A stretch of DNA of 61,664 bases from a virus. Shown in pieces: positions 16,726-25,106 of this stretch (position 1 is its first letter; the number at the start of each line of letters is the position of its first letter). The notes beneath the pieces were generated by a model, which worked only from the letters and a program-made list of their open reading frames with translations, had not been told where the DNA came from and ran no database searches. Location: the IMG/VR virus record IMGVR_UViG_3300046488_000260, positions 1 to 61,664 of that record. One strand, written 5' to 3'. The position numbers and the translations under genes were made by a program.

Positions 16726-17741
16726 TCGCTCCTCCCACCATCTCCACCTACAGTATGTGGTCGCTCTTCCGAAATTGCCGGAAGGCGGTGGACTGGCGTC
16801 ACCTCCAGCAACTCGCTCCGCTCGAACGAGACCGGAACCTGCACTTCGGATCGCTTGTCCACGAATGCCTCCAGGCATGGCATCAGCGGCGGGACCTGGG
16901 GGAAGTGTTGGCGCTCATCAGCACTCTCTGCCCTAACCGGCTGTATGACGAGGGCCAGCGAAGGGACTGGCATAACGCTACTGCGTTGATGAAAGCCTAC
17001 TCCGCGCGGTATGCGGTGGAAGAGTTCGAAGCGGTGGCTCTGGAAAAGACCTTCCAGGGTCCGATCATCAATCCGGCCACCGGCGCCGCATCCCGGAGCT
17101 TTGTCCTCGCCGGCAAGGTCGACGGCATCGTGCGCACCGGGGCCGAGTACTTCCTCTTGGAACATAAGACCGCCGCGCAACTCGATGCCGATTATCTGGA
17201 GCGGCTGTGGACGGACTTCCAGATCACCCTTTACGCCTATTACGTGGAACAGACGATGGGCATCACCATCACCGGCATCCTTTATAACATCCTCGTCAAA
17301 GCCAAGCTCCAACAGAGTAAGGGCGAAACCCAGGATGAGTACGAGGCCCGCCGCGCGGAGCTGCTGGCAAAGTCGAAGACTGGCAAGACGACCGCAAAGC
17401 GGAAGCTGCCGGAGACAGATGAGGAATTCCAGGAGCGCCTGGCCGAAAAGTATACTGATCCGGCCATGCTTCACCGGGAAATGCTCTACCTCTCCCGTGA
17501 CCGCTTCGACATCCTGCGCAGCGAACTCTGGGAACTCACCCAGGCATTTCTCGACGCCCGCCGCCGTGGCGTCTTTTATCAAAATACAGGCTTTTGCTTC
17601 AACTTTCACAGGCCCTGTGCGTACTTTGCGCTGTGCCGCTCGAACGGTAATCCCAACGTCATCGAGAACTTCTACCAACGCATCGCGCCCAACGAAGAGT
17701 TGCGGGTGCTGTCCAACGATGCCACCGAGCTCGCTTTCTAA
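16722..17741 (+). CDS. PD-(D/E)XK nuclease-family protein (RecB/Cas4-like)
   Basis: 339-residue nuclease. The motif GKVDGIV then YFLLEHKTA (about 130-150) gives the D, E-x-K triad of the RecB/PDDEXK_1 family. The segment DFQITLYAYYVEQTMG supplies the following QxxxY motif, and the C-terminal end has Cys residues (CFNFHRPCAYFALC) that may bind an iron-sulfur cluster or zinc as in Cas4/AddB-like enzymes. TTG 16722 is chosen as start: it overlaps the previous stop (TTGA) and GGAG lies at 16711-16714. It is the probable phage exonuclease working with the recombination/replication genes that follow. Confidence 0.85.
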   Translation: MIAPPTISTYSMWSLFRNCRKAVDWRHLQQLAPLERDRNLHFGSLVHECLQAWHQRRDLGEVLALISTLCPNRLYDEGQRRDWHNATALMKAYSARYAVEEFEAVALEKTFQGPIINPATGAASRSFVLAGKVDGIVRTGAEYFLLEHKTAAQLDADYLERLWTDFQITLYAYYVEQTMGITITGILYNILVKAKLQQSKGETQDEYEARRAELLAKSKTGKTTAKRKLPETDEEFQERLAEKYTDPAMLHREMLYLSRDRFDILRSELWELTQAFLDARRRGVFYQNTGFCFNFHRPCAYFALCRSNGNPNVIENFYQRIAPNEELRVLSNDATELAF

Positions 17742-17760
17742 AAGGAGAAGACCAATCATC

Positions 17761-18540
17761 ATGTCGATACTTCCCACTGCCAAGACACCGCCCAAACCGG
17801 ACCTCGCGGATCTCACCGTGTTGTGGTACGGGCAAACCAAAATTGGAAAATCCAGCACCTGCGCGCAAACCGAGGGCGCGCTGTTCCTGGCCACGGAACC
17901 GGGGCTGAACGCGCTGGATGTCTACCAGGCGCCCATCCTCTGCTGGGAGGACCTGCTGAACGCCTGCGCCGAGATCGTCGAAGGCAAGCACCCCTTCAAG
18001 ACGGTGATCATCGACACGATCGACAACGCCTACAAGTTTTGCGTTGAATTCATCCTCCGCAAGTTCAAGGTCGAGCATGAATCGGATCTCGGCTACGGCA
18101 AGGGTTATGCGCTCGTCAACAACGAGTTCCAGCGAGTGCTCACCAAGCTCGCCTTCCTACCATACGGATTGTTCCTCATCTCGCACGCGAAAGAGATGGA
18201 GATGGACTCCCGCACCGGCAAGTACACGCGCGTGGTGCCGACGCTGCCGGACAAGGCTCGCAAGATCGTGCTCGGGATGGCGGACATGGTGCTGTTCTGC
18301 GACCTCGATGTCCAGGCCGGCACTGACGGTGAACCGTGCGTGCGCCGCGTGATCCGCACCAAGCCGAGCATCTATTACGAAGCCGGGGATCGCACCGGAC
18401 GTCTGCCCGAGACGCTCGACCTCGATTTCAGCAGTTTCCTCGAAGCCTTCAACGCGGCGACCGCCGCAAAGTCGGCAGCGAAGTCCGCCGCCAAGCCGGT
18501 CCAGGCAGGCAAGCCCGGTCCAGCGGCGGCCAGCAAATAG
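17761..18540 (+). CDS. Phage AAA_24-type ATPase (RecA-fold)
   Basis: 259-residue P-loop protein. VLWYGQTKIGKSST (Walker A, about 20-33) and FKTVIIDTIDNAY (Walker B, about 80-92) match the AAA_24 phage NTP-binding family, which includes Sak4-like annealing/recombination helpers. The last 35 residues are an Ala/Lys-rich low-complexity tail. A good ribosome site (AAAAGGAGAAG) precedes ATG 17761; the longer in-frame extension upstream is out of step with the exonuclease gene and rejected. Encoded between an exonuclease and a DUF669 protein, it probably forms a recombination module with them. Confidence 0.88.
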   Translation: MSILPTAKTPPKPDLADLTVLWYGQTKIGKSSTCAQTEGALFLATEPGLNALDVYQAPILCWEDLLNACAEIVEGKHPFKTVIIDTIDNAYKFCVEFILRKFKVEHESDLGYGKGYALVNNEFQRVLTKLAFLPYGLFLISHAKEMEMDSRTGKYTRVVPTLPDKARKIVLGMADMVLFCDLDVQAGTDGEPCVRRVIRTKPSIYYEAGDRTGRLPETLDLDFSSFLEAFNAATAAKSAAKSAAKPVQAGKPGPAAASK

Positions 18541-18563
18541 TGAGTCTGAACAAGGAGAAACCC

Positions 18564-19019
18564 ATGGCTAACAAGTCGATTGATTTAGCGCAGTTTGACG
18601 ATGATTTCCAGAGCGAGAAAACCGAGGAGAAGGCCGATTTTGAAAGCGTGCCTGACGGCAAGTATCAGGTGGCGGTCGAAAAGGTGGAATTGGCCCAGTC
18701 CTCGACCGGCAACCCGATGCTCAAGTGGACGCTGCGAATCCTGGCGCCCCGCTTCGTAAACCGGTTCCTATGGCGCAACAGCGTCTTCACCGCGAACACG
18801 CTGAAATACGTCAAGACCGACCTGCACATGTGCGGGCTCGATCTCGAAAAGCTGTCGGAGCTTCCGAAGCACCTCGGAAAACTGCTCGAAGTGAAGCTCG
18901 AAGTCACCAAGAAGATGAAGGGCGACAACGAGAACATCTACTTCAACCGGCGGATCGAAACCTCCGCCAGTACCAACCGGTATCAGCGCGAAGCCGGAGA
19001 CGCCCTTGTCCCGTTCTAA
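18564..19019 (+). CDS. DUF669 phage protein (putative ssDNA-binding)
   Basis: 151-residue protein starting at ATG 18564 after AAGGAG. The sequence FESVPDGKYQVAVEKVELAQ, then NPMLKWTLRIL, LWRNSVFT and LGKLLEVKLEVTKK, has the OB-like order of DUF669 proteins. These are commonly found beside AAA_24 ATPases in phages and are thought to act as single-strand binding proteins. The N-terminus is acidic (FDDDFQSEKTEEKA). Its 3' end overlaps the ERCC4-type nuclease by 14 nt. Confidence 0.82.
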   Translation: MANKSIDLAQFDDDFQSEKTEEKADFESVPDGKYQVAVEKVELAQSSTGNPMLKWTLRILAPRFVNRFLWRNSVFTANTLKYVKTDLHMCGLDLEKLSELPKHLGKLLEVKLEVTKKMKGDNENIYFNRRIETSASTNRYQREAGDALVPF

Positions 19020-19470
19020 TGGGGCGCTGGTTACGGTCATCATCGACTCGAGGGAGCAGGAGCCGCTCGGATTTGATCCTCGGCTGGTGATCGCGGTTCG
19101 CCGCGCATTGCCGGCTGGGGATTACTCCGTGGCCGGCCTCGAACACCTGATCGCGGTGGAGCGGAAGACCCTCGATGACTTCGTTGGCACCGTCATTCGC
19201 GCGCGCGGCCGCTTCTACGGCGAACTCCGCCGTCTGGAGCGCTACGCCCGGGCCTGCGTGGTAGTGGAAGCCGATTTGGGCGACGTACTCGCCGGCCGCT
19301 TCCGGGGCGACGCCCACCCCCAGACCATCCTCGGGAGCGCGCTGGCCATCGCCGTGGATTTCGGCATCCCGGTGTTCTTCTGTTCCAACCGGCAGATCGC
19401 CTGCCGGTTCGTCGAAGGCTACTTGTTGCGCGCGGCGGACAGGAGGGCTCAATGGTTCGAACAAAAGTAG
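19006..19470 (+). CDS. ERCC4-type nuclease
   Basis: 154-residue protein with the ERCC4/XPF nuclease motifs: VIIDSREQEPLGF, LPAGDYSVAGLEHLIAVERK with the ERK triad, then DDFVGTVIRARGRFYGEL. It is a stand-alone catalytic domain without helicase or HhH parts, as in other phage ERCC4 proteins, and would cut branched DNA during replication or recombination. The start is TTG 19006, 14 nt inside the previous gene; no better start exists before the catalytic strand. It overlaps the RecD-like gene by 19 nt. Confidence 0.87.
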   Translation: MSRSNGALVTVIIDSREQEPLGFDPRLVIAVRRALPAGDYSVAGLEHLIAVERKTLDDFVGTVIRARGRFYGELRRLERYARACVVVEADLGDVLAGRFRGDAHPQTILGSALAIAVDFGIPVFFCSNRQIACRFVEGYLLRAADRRAQWFEQK

Positions 19471-21656
19471 ATTCGGCGGCGGCCAGCATTCGTGGCGTAG
19501 TGCAGGCGGTGTACCACGCCGGGGCCAACTTCTGCGCAGGGCGAATTCGGACGGACGAAGGGAAGTTCGTCCGCTTCGCCGGGAAGGTCTTCGTGACGCC
19601 GAACGACCCGGTGTCCCTGCGTGGGCGCTGGGAGGAGCATCCGAAGTACGGCTGGCAGTTCGCGGTGGACTGGTTGGACGCGCAGGTCGATCTCGACCCT
19701 GCGGGCCTTGCCAACTACCTCGCGAATCATCCGGACATCCGCGGGATCGGCCCAGCGAAAGCGAAATTGATCGCGGAAACCTTCGGCGCGGATTTCGACC
19801 GCGTGATCCGCGAGACACCGGCCACCGTGGCGGCGGCAGCCAGGGTATCCCTGGAGCAGATTGACGAACTCCAGCGGATTTGGGTCCAGTCCGGCGATCT
19901 CAACGCGGCCATGACCTACTTGGCCGCCTTTGGCCTCACACACTTTCAAGTGACGACGCTGGTGGGGAACTTCGGCAACCATGTCGTGCCGATGCTGCGG
20001 GAAAACCCTTACATCCTCATCAGCGAAGTGCCGGGCTTCGGCTTCAAGCGCGTGGACAAAATCGCCAGACGCTTGGGCACGCCAAAGGAACTCCCGTCCC
20101 GGCTGCGGGCGGGGATCCTCTACACGGTCCAGGCCGCGCTCGACGACGGGGACTGCTGGGTCGAATACGAAGACCTGCTCGATCGCGCCAACACCCTGCT
20201 GGTACTGGACAACCTGGACAGCCGCGAGTTGATCGAGGGCCAACTCGAAGGGCTCCTGGGCGAGAAACGCCTGGTCTGTTGCCCCTATGAGCGGCTGGTG
20301 GTGGCGGACCCCGAGATTCACGAAATGGAAGAATACCTCGCCGGCGTTTTTCGCCATGCATCAGCGCGGAACCCACATTGGGAGGATCACATTCCCTCGG
20401 TAGCTTTCTTTGAACTGTTGAACGCGGAGCAGCGGACCGCGGTGGAGAATGCATTCGAGTTTTCCATCTCCCTGATGACCGGCGGCGCGGGCAGCGGCAA
20501 GACGTTCACGGTGAAGTCACTGATTGGCGGCTGCGAGGATCTGGGCCTCAGTTATGAACTGGCGGCGCCCACCGGTAAGGCGGCGAAGCGCTTGGAGCAG
20601 TCCGTGAAACGCCCGGCACGCACCCTTCACCGGCTACTCGGTTTCAACGGAAAGACGTTTTCGAAGGGCCCTGACGAGAAGATCGAGGTCGATTTTCTGG
20701 TGGTGGATGAGGTCTCGATGGTCGATGTGCCGCTGATGTACCGGTTGTTTCAGGCAATCGACCTCGGCCGCACAGCAGTGCTGCTGGTGGGTGATCACAA
20801 TCAGTTGCCGCCTGTGGGGCCGGGCAACGTCCTGCGCGATCTGGTTCAATCGCGCGCTATCCCGACCACGGTCCTGACCAAGATCATCCGCCAGGCCGGC
20901 GTGCTCAAGGAGAACTCCACCGCAATCCTGGACGGCATCGTTCGGCCAACCTGTGATGAGAAAGTTGACGGGTACAGGCCCTGGTACGTCGTCAACAACT
21001 TCACCGACCGGGAGCATGTCCGGTATTTTCTGGAGAAGTTGTTCGATGGGGTGCTTGCCGAACGCCTTGGCTTTGATCTGCTCCAGGATGTGCAGGTATT
21101 GACACCCATCCACAAAGGACCTCTGGGCACCGTCGAGTTGAACATCATCCTGCAGCGACTCATCCAGAAGAAGCTCTTCGGTGTGGTCGTGCCTGCTGTG
21201 GAGCCTGGGCACCGGCCTGAGTTCTTGCCGCGGGACAAAGTCATCCAGACCAAGAACGACTATGACCTCGGCGTGATGAACGGCGCGGTGGGGTTCATTG
21301 TCGACAACGACCCGAAGGACGGGCTTGCCGTCGATTTTGAGGGGCGCATAGTCGAAATCCCCAAGGACAGCGCCAAGGAATACAACCTGCAACTCGCTTA
21401 CGCGACCTCGATTCACAAGATGCAGGGCTCCGAGTTTCCGTGCGCCATAGTGATCACCCACAAGTCGCACTCGTTTATGCACCACCGAAATCTGCTGTAC
21501 ACGGCGGTGACGCGGGCGCAGAAGGCGGTCATTCTCCTCGGCGATCACTGGGGGATCGAGAATTGCGCGCTCAAACAGCAGGTGGACCGGCGGAACACGT
21601 TTCTGTCGTTCCTATTGCCCGAATCTGTTCCGCTGAAATCCGGGAGGCGGGAATGA
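19452..21656 (+). CDS. RecD2-like ATP-dependent DNA helicase
   Basis: 734-residue superfamily 1B helicase of the RecD2/TraA type. An N-terminal OB-like part (about 10-75, GRWEEHPKYGWQFAVDWL) and HhH repeats (PDIRGIGPAKAKLIAETFG) precede the motor. The motor shows Walker A TGGAGSGKTFTV (near 342-352), motif II LVVDEVSMVD (about 413-422), GDHNQLPPVGPGNVLRDL, and the C-terminal motifs HKMQGSEFPCAIV and YTAVTRAQKAVILLGD. All motifs are intact. It is probably the replicative or recombination helicase of the phage. The stop overlaps the primase start (ATGA). Confidence 0.93.
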   Translation: MVRTKVDSAAASIRGVVQAVYHAGANFCAGRIRTDEGKFVRFAGKVFVTPNDPVSLRGRWEEHPKYGWQFAVDWLDAQVDLDPAGLANYLANHPDIRGIGPAKAKLIAETFGADFDRVIRETPATVAAAARVSLEQIDELQRIWVQSGDLNAAMTYLAAFGLTHFQVTTLVGNFGNHVVPMLRENPYILISEVPGFGFKRVDKIARRLGTPKELPSRLRAGILYTVQAALDDGDCWVEYEDLLDRANTLLVLDNLDSRELIEGQLEGLLGEKRLVCCPYERLVVADPEIHEMEEYLAGVFRHASARNPHWEDHIPSVAFFELLNAEQRTAVENAFEFSISLMTGGAGSGKTFTVKSLIGGCEDLGLSYELAAPTGKAAKRLEQSVKRPARTLHRLLGFNGKTFSKGPDEKIEVDFLVVDEVSMVDVPLMYRLFQAIDLGRTAVLLVGDHNQLPPVGPGNVLRDLVQSRAIPTTVLTKIIRQAGVLKENSTAILDGIVRPTCDEKVDGYRPWYVVNNFTDREHVRYFLEKLFDGVLAERLGFDLLQDVQVLTPIHKGPLGTVELNIILQRLIQKKLFGVVVPAVEPGHRPEFLPRDKVIQTKNDYDLGVMNGAVGFIVDNDPKDGLAVDFEGRIVEIPKDSAKEYNLQLAYATSIHKMQGSEFPCAIVITHKSHSFMHHRNLLYTAVTRAQKAVILLGDHWGIENCALKQQVDRRNTFLSFLLPESVPLKSGRRE

Positions 21657-24100
21657 AGACCCTCGATTTCAACCCCTCGGAGGTCGCGAGCTACTACAAG
21701 GCGCGCTTCCCCGACTTGAAACAGGGTGGTCCGGAGTGGCGTGGTGCCTGCCCGGTTCACCAGGGCGACGATGCCAACTTCGCCGTGAACCCCGAGAACG
21801 GACTTGCCTACTGCCACTCGCAATGCGGCCGCGGGTGGAACATCCTGCAGCTGGAGCAGGAGCTCAGTGGGCGGGCGTGGAAGGAGTGCCGGCAGGAAGT
21901 CCACTCGCTGGTCGGACGGCCGAAGGCACTCTCGCGCCTGCAGGAAGTTGCCACCTACGATTACACGGATTCAAAAGGCGAGTTCCTGTTCCAGGTGGTA
22001 CGCTACGAGCCGAAAACATTCCGCCAGCGCCGGAAGGTCGTCAAGCTGGATGGCACGAGCGCAGGGATCGCTTGGGAGTACAACATCAAGGGCATCAGCC
22101 GAGTGCTTTACCGGCTCCCGCGGGTCGTCGCCGGGGACCAGGTTCTGCTGGTGGAAGGCGAGAAGGACGTCGGGAACCTCGAAAAACTCGGGTTTGTGGC
22201 AACGTGCAACCCGGGCGGCGCCTGCGCGCACGCCGGCAAATGGCTCAAGAATTATACGGAGAGTCTCGACGGGAAGCGAGTGGTTATTCTCCCGGACAAC
22301 GACACGCCGGGCCAGAAGCACGCCGAAATCGTCGTCCAGGCAATTCGGCACCGAGTCGCGGAACTCAGGATTGCGGTCATACCGGTGGGCAAGGATGCCT
22401 CTGACTGGATCGCGGCGGGCGCGACACGCGAAACAATCCAGCAGGCGATCGATGCGGCGCCCGTCATCGCGACGCGAACAGTGGCGGGAGATGGCTCGTC
22501 GGACGGGCCGGCGCCGCCCAATTCCTCCACCGCGCGCAGCGCACCGGGACTTCCTCAGATCCAGATCAACGATCGCCCGTTTCGAACCATCTGCCAGGAC
22601 TCCTTCGACGCGTTGATCTCATCCAACTCCCCACCCCATTGTTTTGTCCGGACCTGCCGCATCGCATGCATTGAAGCCACCGAGTTGGGGCGTCCTTTCA
22701 TTGCGGACTTTGACGAGGCGAAGCTACGCCACTACCTGGCGCAGGCAGCCGATTTCTACGAACTTTCCGCGCGCGGTGCTCGGAAAGAGGCTCCTCCGCC
22801 CCTGGATGTGGCCAAGAATATCCAGGCGCGCGACCCCTCCAGTTGGGGATTCCCGGTACTCGAGGCCGTTGTTGAGGCCCCCACGCTCCGGCCCGACGGC
22901 ACAGTGCTCGTGCAGCCCGGGTACGACGCCGCCAGCCGCCTGTATCTCGTGCCTTCCCCCGGCCTGGAGAATGTCGAAGTGCCCGAGCAGCCATGCCGCG
23001 ACCACATCGGAGCTGCCCTCGATGTCATCAGGGACGCGATCAGCGACTTCCCGTTCGTCGATCAGTCGAGCTACGCCAATGCGGTGGGCGCGATGGTGAC
23101 GTCGGTGTGCCGCCATATCATCAGGGGGCCCGTACCGCTGGCGCTGTTTGATGCCACCACCCAGGGGACCGGCAAAACGCTACTGGCCGAAGTGATCGCA
23201 ATCATTCTCACGGGGCGCCCTGCGGAGTTGATGTCGGCGCCCACCGAGGCCGAAGAATGGCGTAAGCAGCTGACGAGCATTCTGATCGAAGCGCCCTCGC
23301 TGGTCATCATTGACAACGTCACAACGCCGTTGGACTCCGGAGATCTCTCCAAAGTCATCACGGGAGACATGCACCGGGATCGCGTGCTCGGCAAGTCGAA
23401 GACCGTCTCGGTTCCGGTTCGGTGCTCCTGGATCGCCACTGGCAACAACCTGCAGCTCGGCGGGGACATGGCGCGGCGATGTTATTGGATTCGCATGGAT
23501 GCCGGCTGCGCGGATCCCTTCCGGCGCACCGGCTTCAAACATGAGCGGTTGAAGGAATACCTTCTCGAACACCGCCGGGAATTGCTGATCGCCCTGTTGA
23601 CGTTGGCACGGGCGTGGTTTGCGGCCGGCCAGCCCAGATCCTCGGTTCCGCCCGTGGGCAGCTTCGAACGCTGGACGGAGGTTGTTTCCGGGATCCTGGA
23701 ATACGCTCGCCTGGAAGGCTTCCTGGGCAACAGCGAGAAGCTGTTTGAGCAGTCCGATATGGAACGCACCGACTGGGAGAGCTTCCTGGAGGCGATCGAG
23801 GATGCGTTTCAGGGGGCGGCCTTTACCGTCGCCGAACTTTGGGAACGGCTCAATGAGAAGACTTACGAGGATCTGGTGCGGCAGTCCGTTCTCACCGATC
23901 GCGCGGAGGAACTGCGCAATGCGCTTCCGATTGATCTCACCCGCTGGATGGACCGGGAGGGGCAGTTCAAGCAGCGGCTCGGCATAGCATTCAATTCGCG
24001 TCGCGGCCAGCGGTTCGGCAAACGCCAGATGCGGGTCGAGCGCGCCGCGGGCGATACCCACGTCAAGGTCGCACGTTGGAGGGTAGTGGCCAATGCGTAG
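21653..24100 (+). CDS. Primase-helicase fusion (CHC2 zinc finger, TOPRIM, P-loop)
   Basis: 815-residue replication protein. Residues 30-60 hold a CHC2-type zinc finger (CPVH then CHSQC). A TOPRIM domain follows (VLLVEGEKDV with Glu168, VVILPDNDTPG with Asp215/217). After a linker (about 265-310), the C-terminal half has a P-loop (ATTQGTGKTLLAEV, about 498-511) and IIDNVTTPLD, CSWIATGNN and RRCYWIRMDA, an AAA+-like ATPase. This gives primase plus helicase-type ATPase in one chain, as in gp4-like phage replication proteins. ATG 21653 overlaps the helicase stop; the longer frame from 21440 is a shadow. Confidence 0.88.
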   Translation: MKTLDFNPSEVASYYKARFPDLKQGGPEWRGACPVHQGDDANFAVNPENGLAYCHSQCGRGWNILQLEQELSGRAWKECRQEVHSLVGRPKALSRLQEVATYDYTDSKGEFLFQVVRYEPKTFRQRRKVVKLDGTSAGIAWEYNIKGISRVLYRLPRVVAGDQVLLVEGEKDVGNLEKLGFVATCNPGGACAHAGKWLKNYTESLDGKRVVILPDNDTPGQKHAEIVVQAIRHRVAELRIAVIPVGKDASDWIAAGATRETIQQAIDAAPVIATRTVAGDGSSDGPAPPNSSTARSAPGLPQIQINDRPFRTICQDSFDALISSNSPPHCFVRTCRIACIEATELGRPFIADFDEAKLRHYLAQAADFYELSARGARKEAPPPLDVAKNIQARDPSSWGFPVLEAVVEAPTLRPDGTVLVQPGYDAASRLYLVPSPGLENVEVPEQPCRDHIGAALDVIRDAISDFPFVDQSSYANAVGAMVTSVCRHIIRGPVPLALFDATTQGTGKTLLAEVIAIILTGRPAELMSAPTEAEEWRKQLTSILIEAPSLVIIDNVTTPLDSGDLSKVITGDMHRDRVLGKSKTVSVPVRCSWIATGNNLQLGGDMARRCYWIRMDAGCADPFRRTGFKHERLKEYLLEHRRELLIALLTLARAWFAAGQPRSSVPPVGSFERWTEVVSGILEYARLEGFLGNSEKLFEQSDMERTDWESFLEAIEDAFQGAAFTVAELWERLNEKTYEDLVRQSVLTDRAEELRNALPIDLTRWMDREGQFKQRLGIAFNSRRGQRFGKRQMRVERAAGDTHVKVARWRVVANA

Positions 24101-24103
24101 CCT

Positions 24104-24410
24104 GAGTCCCCGCGGAGCCCCGCGCTTTTGCGGGAGGTCAAAACACGAGCCCCCGCGTGTTAAGTATCTATCCATCAAATGCTTACCGGGAATCGCGGGG
24201 ACTCGCGGGAATTTCCAAAGGTGGGCTGCGCCTATATGCGCGCGCGTAACGCGTGATGCGCGTAATGCGTGTAAGTGTGTAACTCACACATGCAAGAGTA
24301 TAAAAAAGTCCCCGCAGGTCCCCTCAAATCTCTTTATGCCTACGACAAACAAACAGTTAATGTGCGGGGATTCGCCAAACTCATCCCCCGCAGAGTCCCG
24401 GCAGGTCCCC
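24104..24410. repeat. Iteron-like repeat cluster, candidate origin or operator
   Basis: GAGTCCCCGCG at 24104-24114 is matched by its perfect complement CGCGGGGACTC at 24194-24204. AGTCCCCGCAGGTCCCC at 24307-24323 recurs at 24394-24410 with one mismatch. GCGCGTAAYGCGTG occurs twice (24242-24255, 24258-24271), followed by a small GTGTG/CACAC hairpin at 24275-24289. The core AGTCCCCGC or its complement is thus present about five times in 300 bp. The stretch has weaker codon bias than its neighbours and lies directly after the primase gene, a common place for a phage origin. Confidence 0.5.
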
Positions 24411-25106
24411 GCCGTTTGTAACAGTTCTGCGGCCATTTGGGTGTCCACGGACCTAAAATCGTGGTGCCCACGGGATCCGGGCTTCATCGCGCGGGACTGC
24501 CAAATCGATGATCGGTGCTTTCGGCGGCTCGATCCCGAGTACTTCGCCTGGCTCAAAGGTCGAATGCACGCCGTCAAGGCAGCCGCGGATGCCGGGCGGG
24601 TGCCGGCGGAGGAATTTGACGAGCTTCGCCGGCGGTTCAACGGGGTTCAAACCCGGGCAATCGAGGCCTTCGGCGACGCCGTGCTTTTGGACGCCATACG
24701 CGCGTTCGACGCGGAGCGCTACCGCCCACCCCTGCCGGAGCCTGTCGAGCCCGTGAAGGCGCTGGAAACCGCGGCGCGGCCGAGCCCAGAGTCCGAACGC
24801 ATGACGCGCGCACGGAAACTGGTTGATGAAATTCGTGACCAGGCGCTGGCGGTTGGCTGGACCATGGACAGCCTGTATTTCGCGGACGGATACGAGCGAC
24901 GCCCGATCGGCCCCCGGTACGGACTGGTCTGCTATGTCGGCGCCCAGGACCGGATTGGCGAAGTCACGCGCCAGGCCATCGAGTTGCTTGGGATGCCGCC
25001 GGTGGAAACGAGACTGCGATTCTACAATCCGGATGTGGAGCAGCCGTGGGTGATCCGGAGTGCAGGACGGCAACCGAGAACGCCCTCGCCCAAACTAACT
25101 GATTAG
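24336..25106 (+). CDS. Hypothetical phage protein after the primase
   Basis: 256 residues if read from ATG 24336; the frame is open from 24093, but the first 80 codons overlap the repeat cluster and have poor codon bias. The conserved-looking core begins near 24440: CPRDPGFIARDCQIDDRCFR, LDPEYFAWLKGRM, then a helical middle and a C-terminal domain with GPRYGLVCYVGAQDRIGEVT and LRFYNPDVEQPWVIR. I do not recognise the family. It may be a replication accessory protein, from its position only. Its end overlaps the convergent PNP-MORN gene by 12 nt. Confidence 0.65.
   Translation: MPTTNKQLMCGDSPNSSPAESRQVPAVCNSSAAIWVSTDLKSWCPRDPGFIARDCQIDDRCFRRLDPEYFAWLKGRMHAVKAAADAGRVPAEEFDELRRRFNGVQTRAIEAFGDAVLLDAIRAFDAERYRPPLPEPVEPVKALETAARPSPESERMTRARKLVDEIRDQALAVGWTMDSLYFADGYERRPIGPRYGLVCYVGAQDRIGEVTRQAIELLGMPPVETRLRFYNPDVEQPWVIRSAGRQPRTPSPKLTD

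Noticed and set aside
17011-17760. Upstream extension of the AAA_24 frame
   Set aside because: It runs out of frame through the PD-(D/E)XK gene with Arg/Ser-rich nonsense; a ribosome site supports ATG 17761.
24093-24335. Start of the post-primase gene at ATG 24093
   Set aside because: The first 80 codons have poor bias and coincide with a repeat cluster, so 24336 or later is more likely. The overlap with the primase stop keeps it possible.
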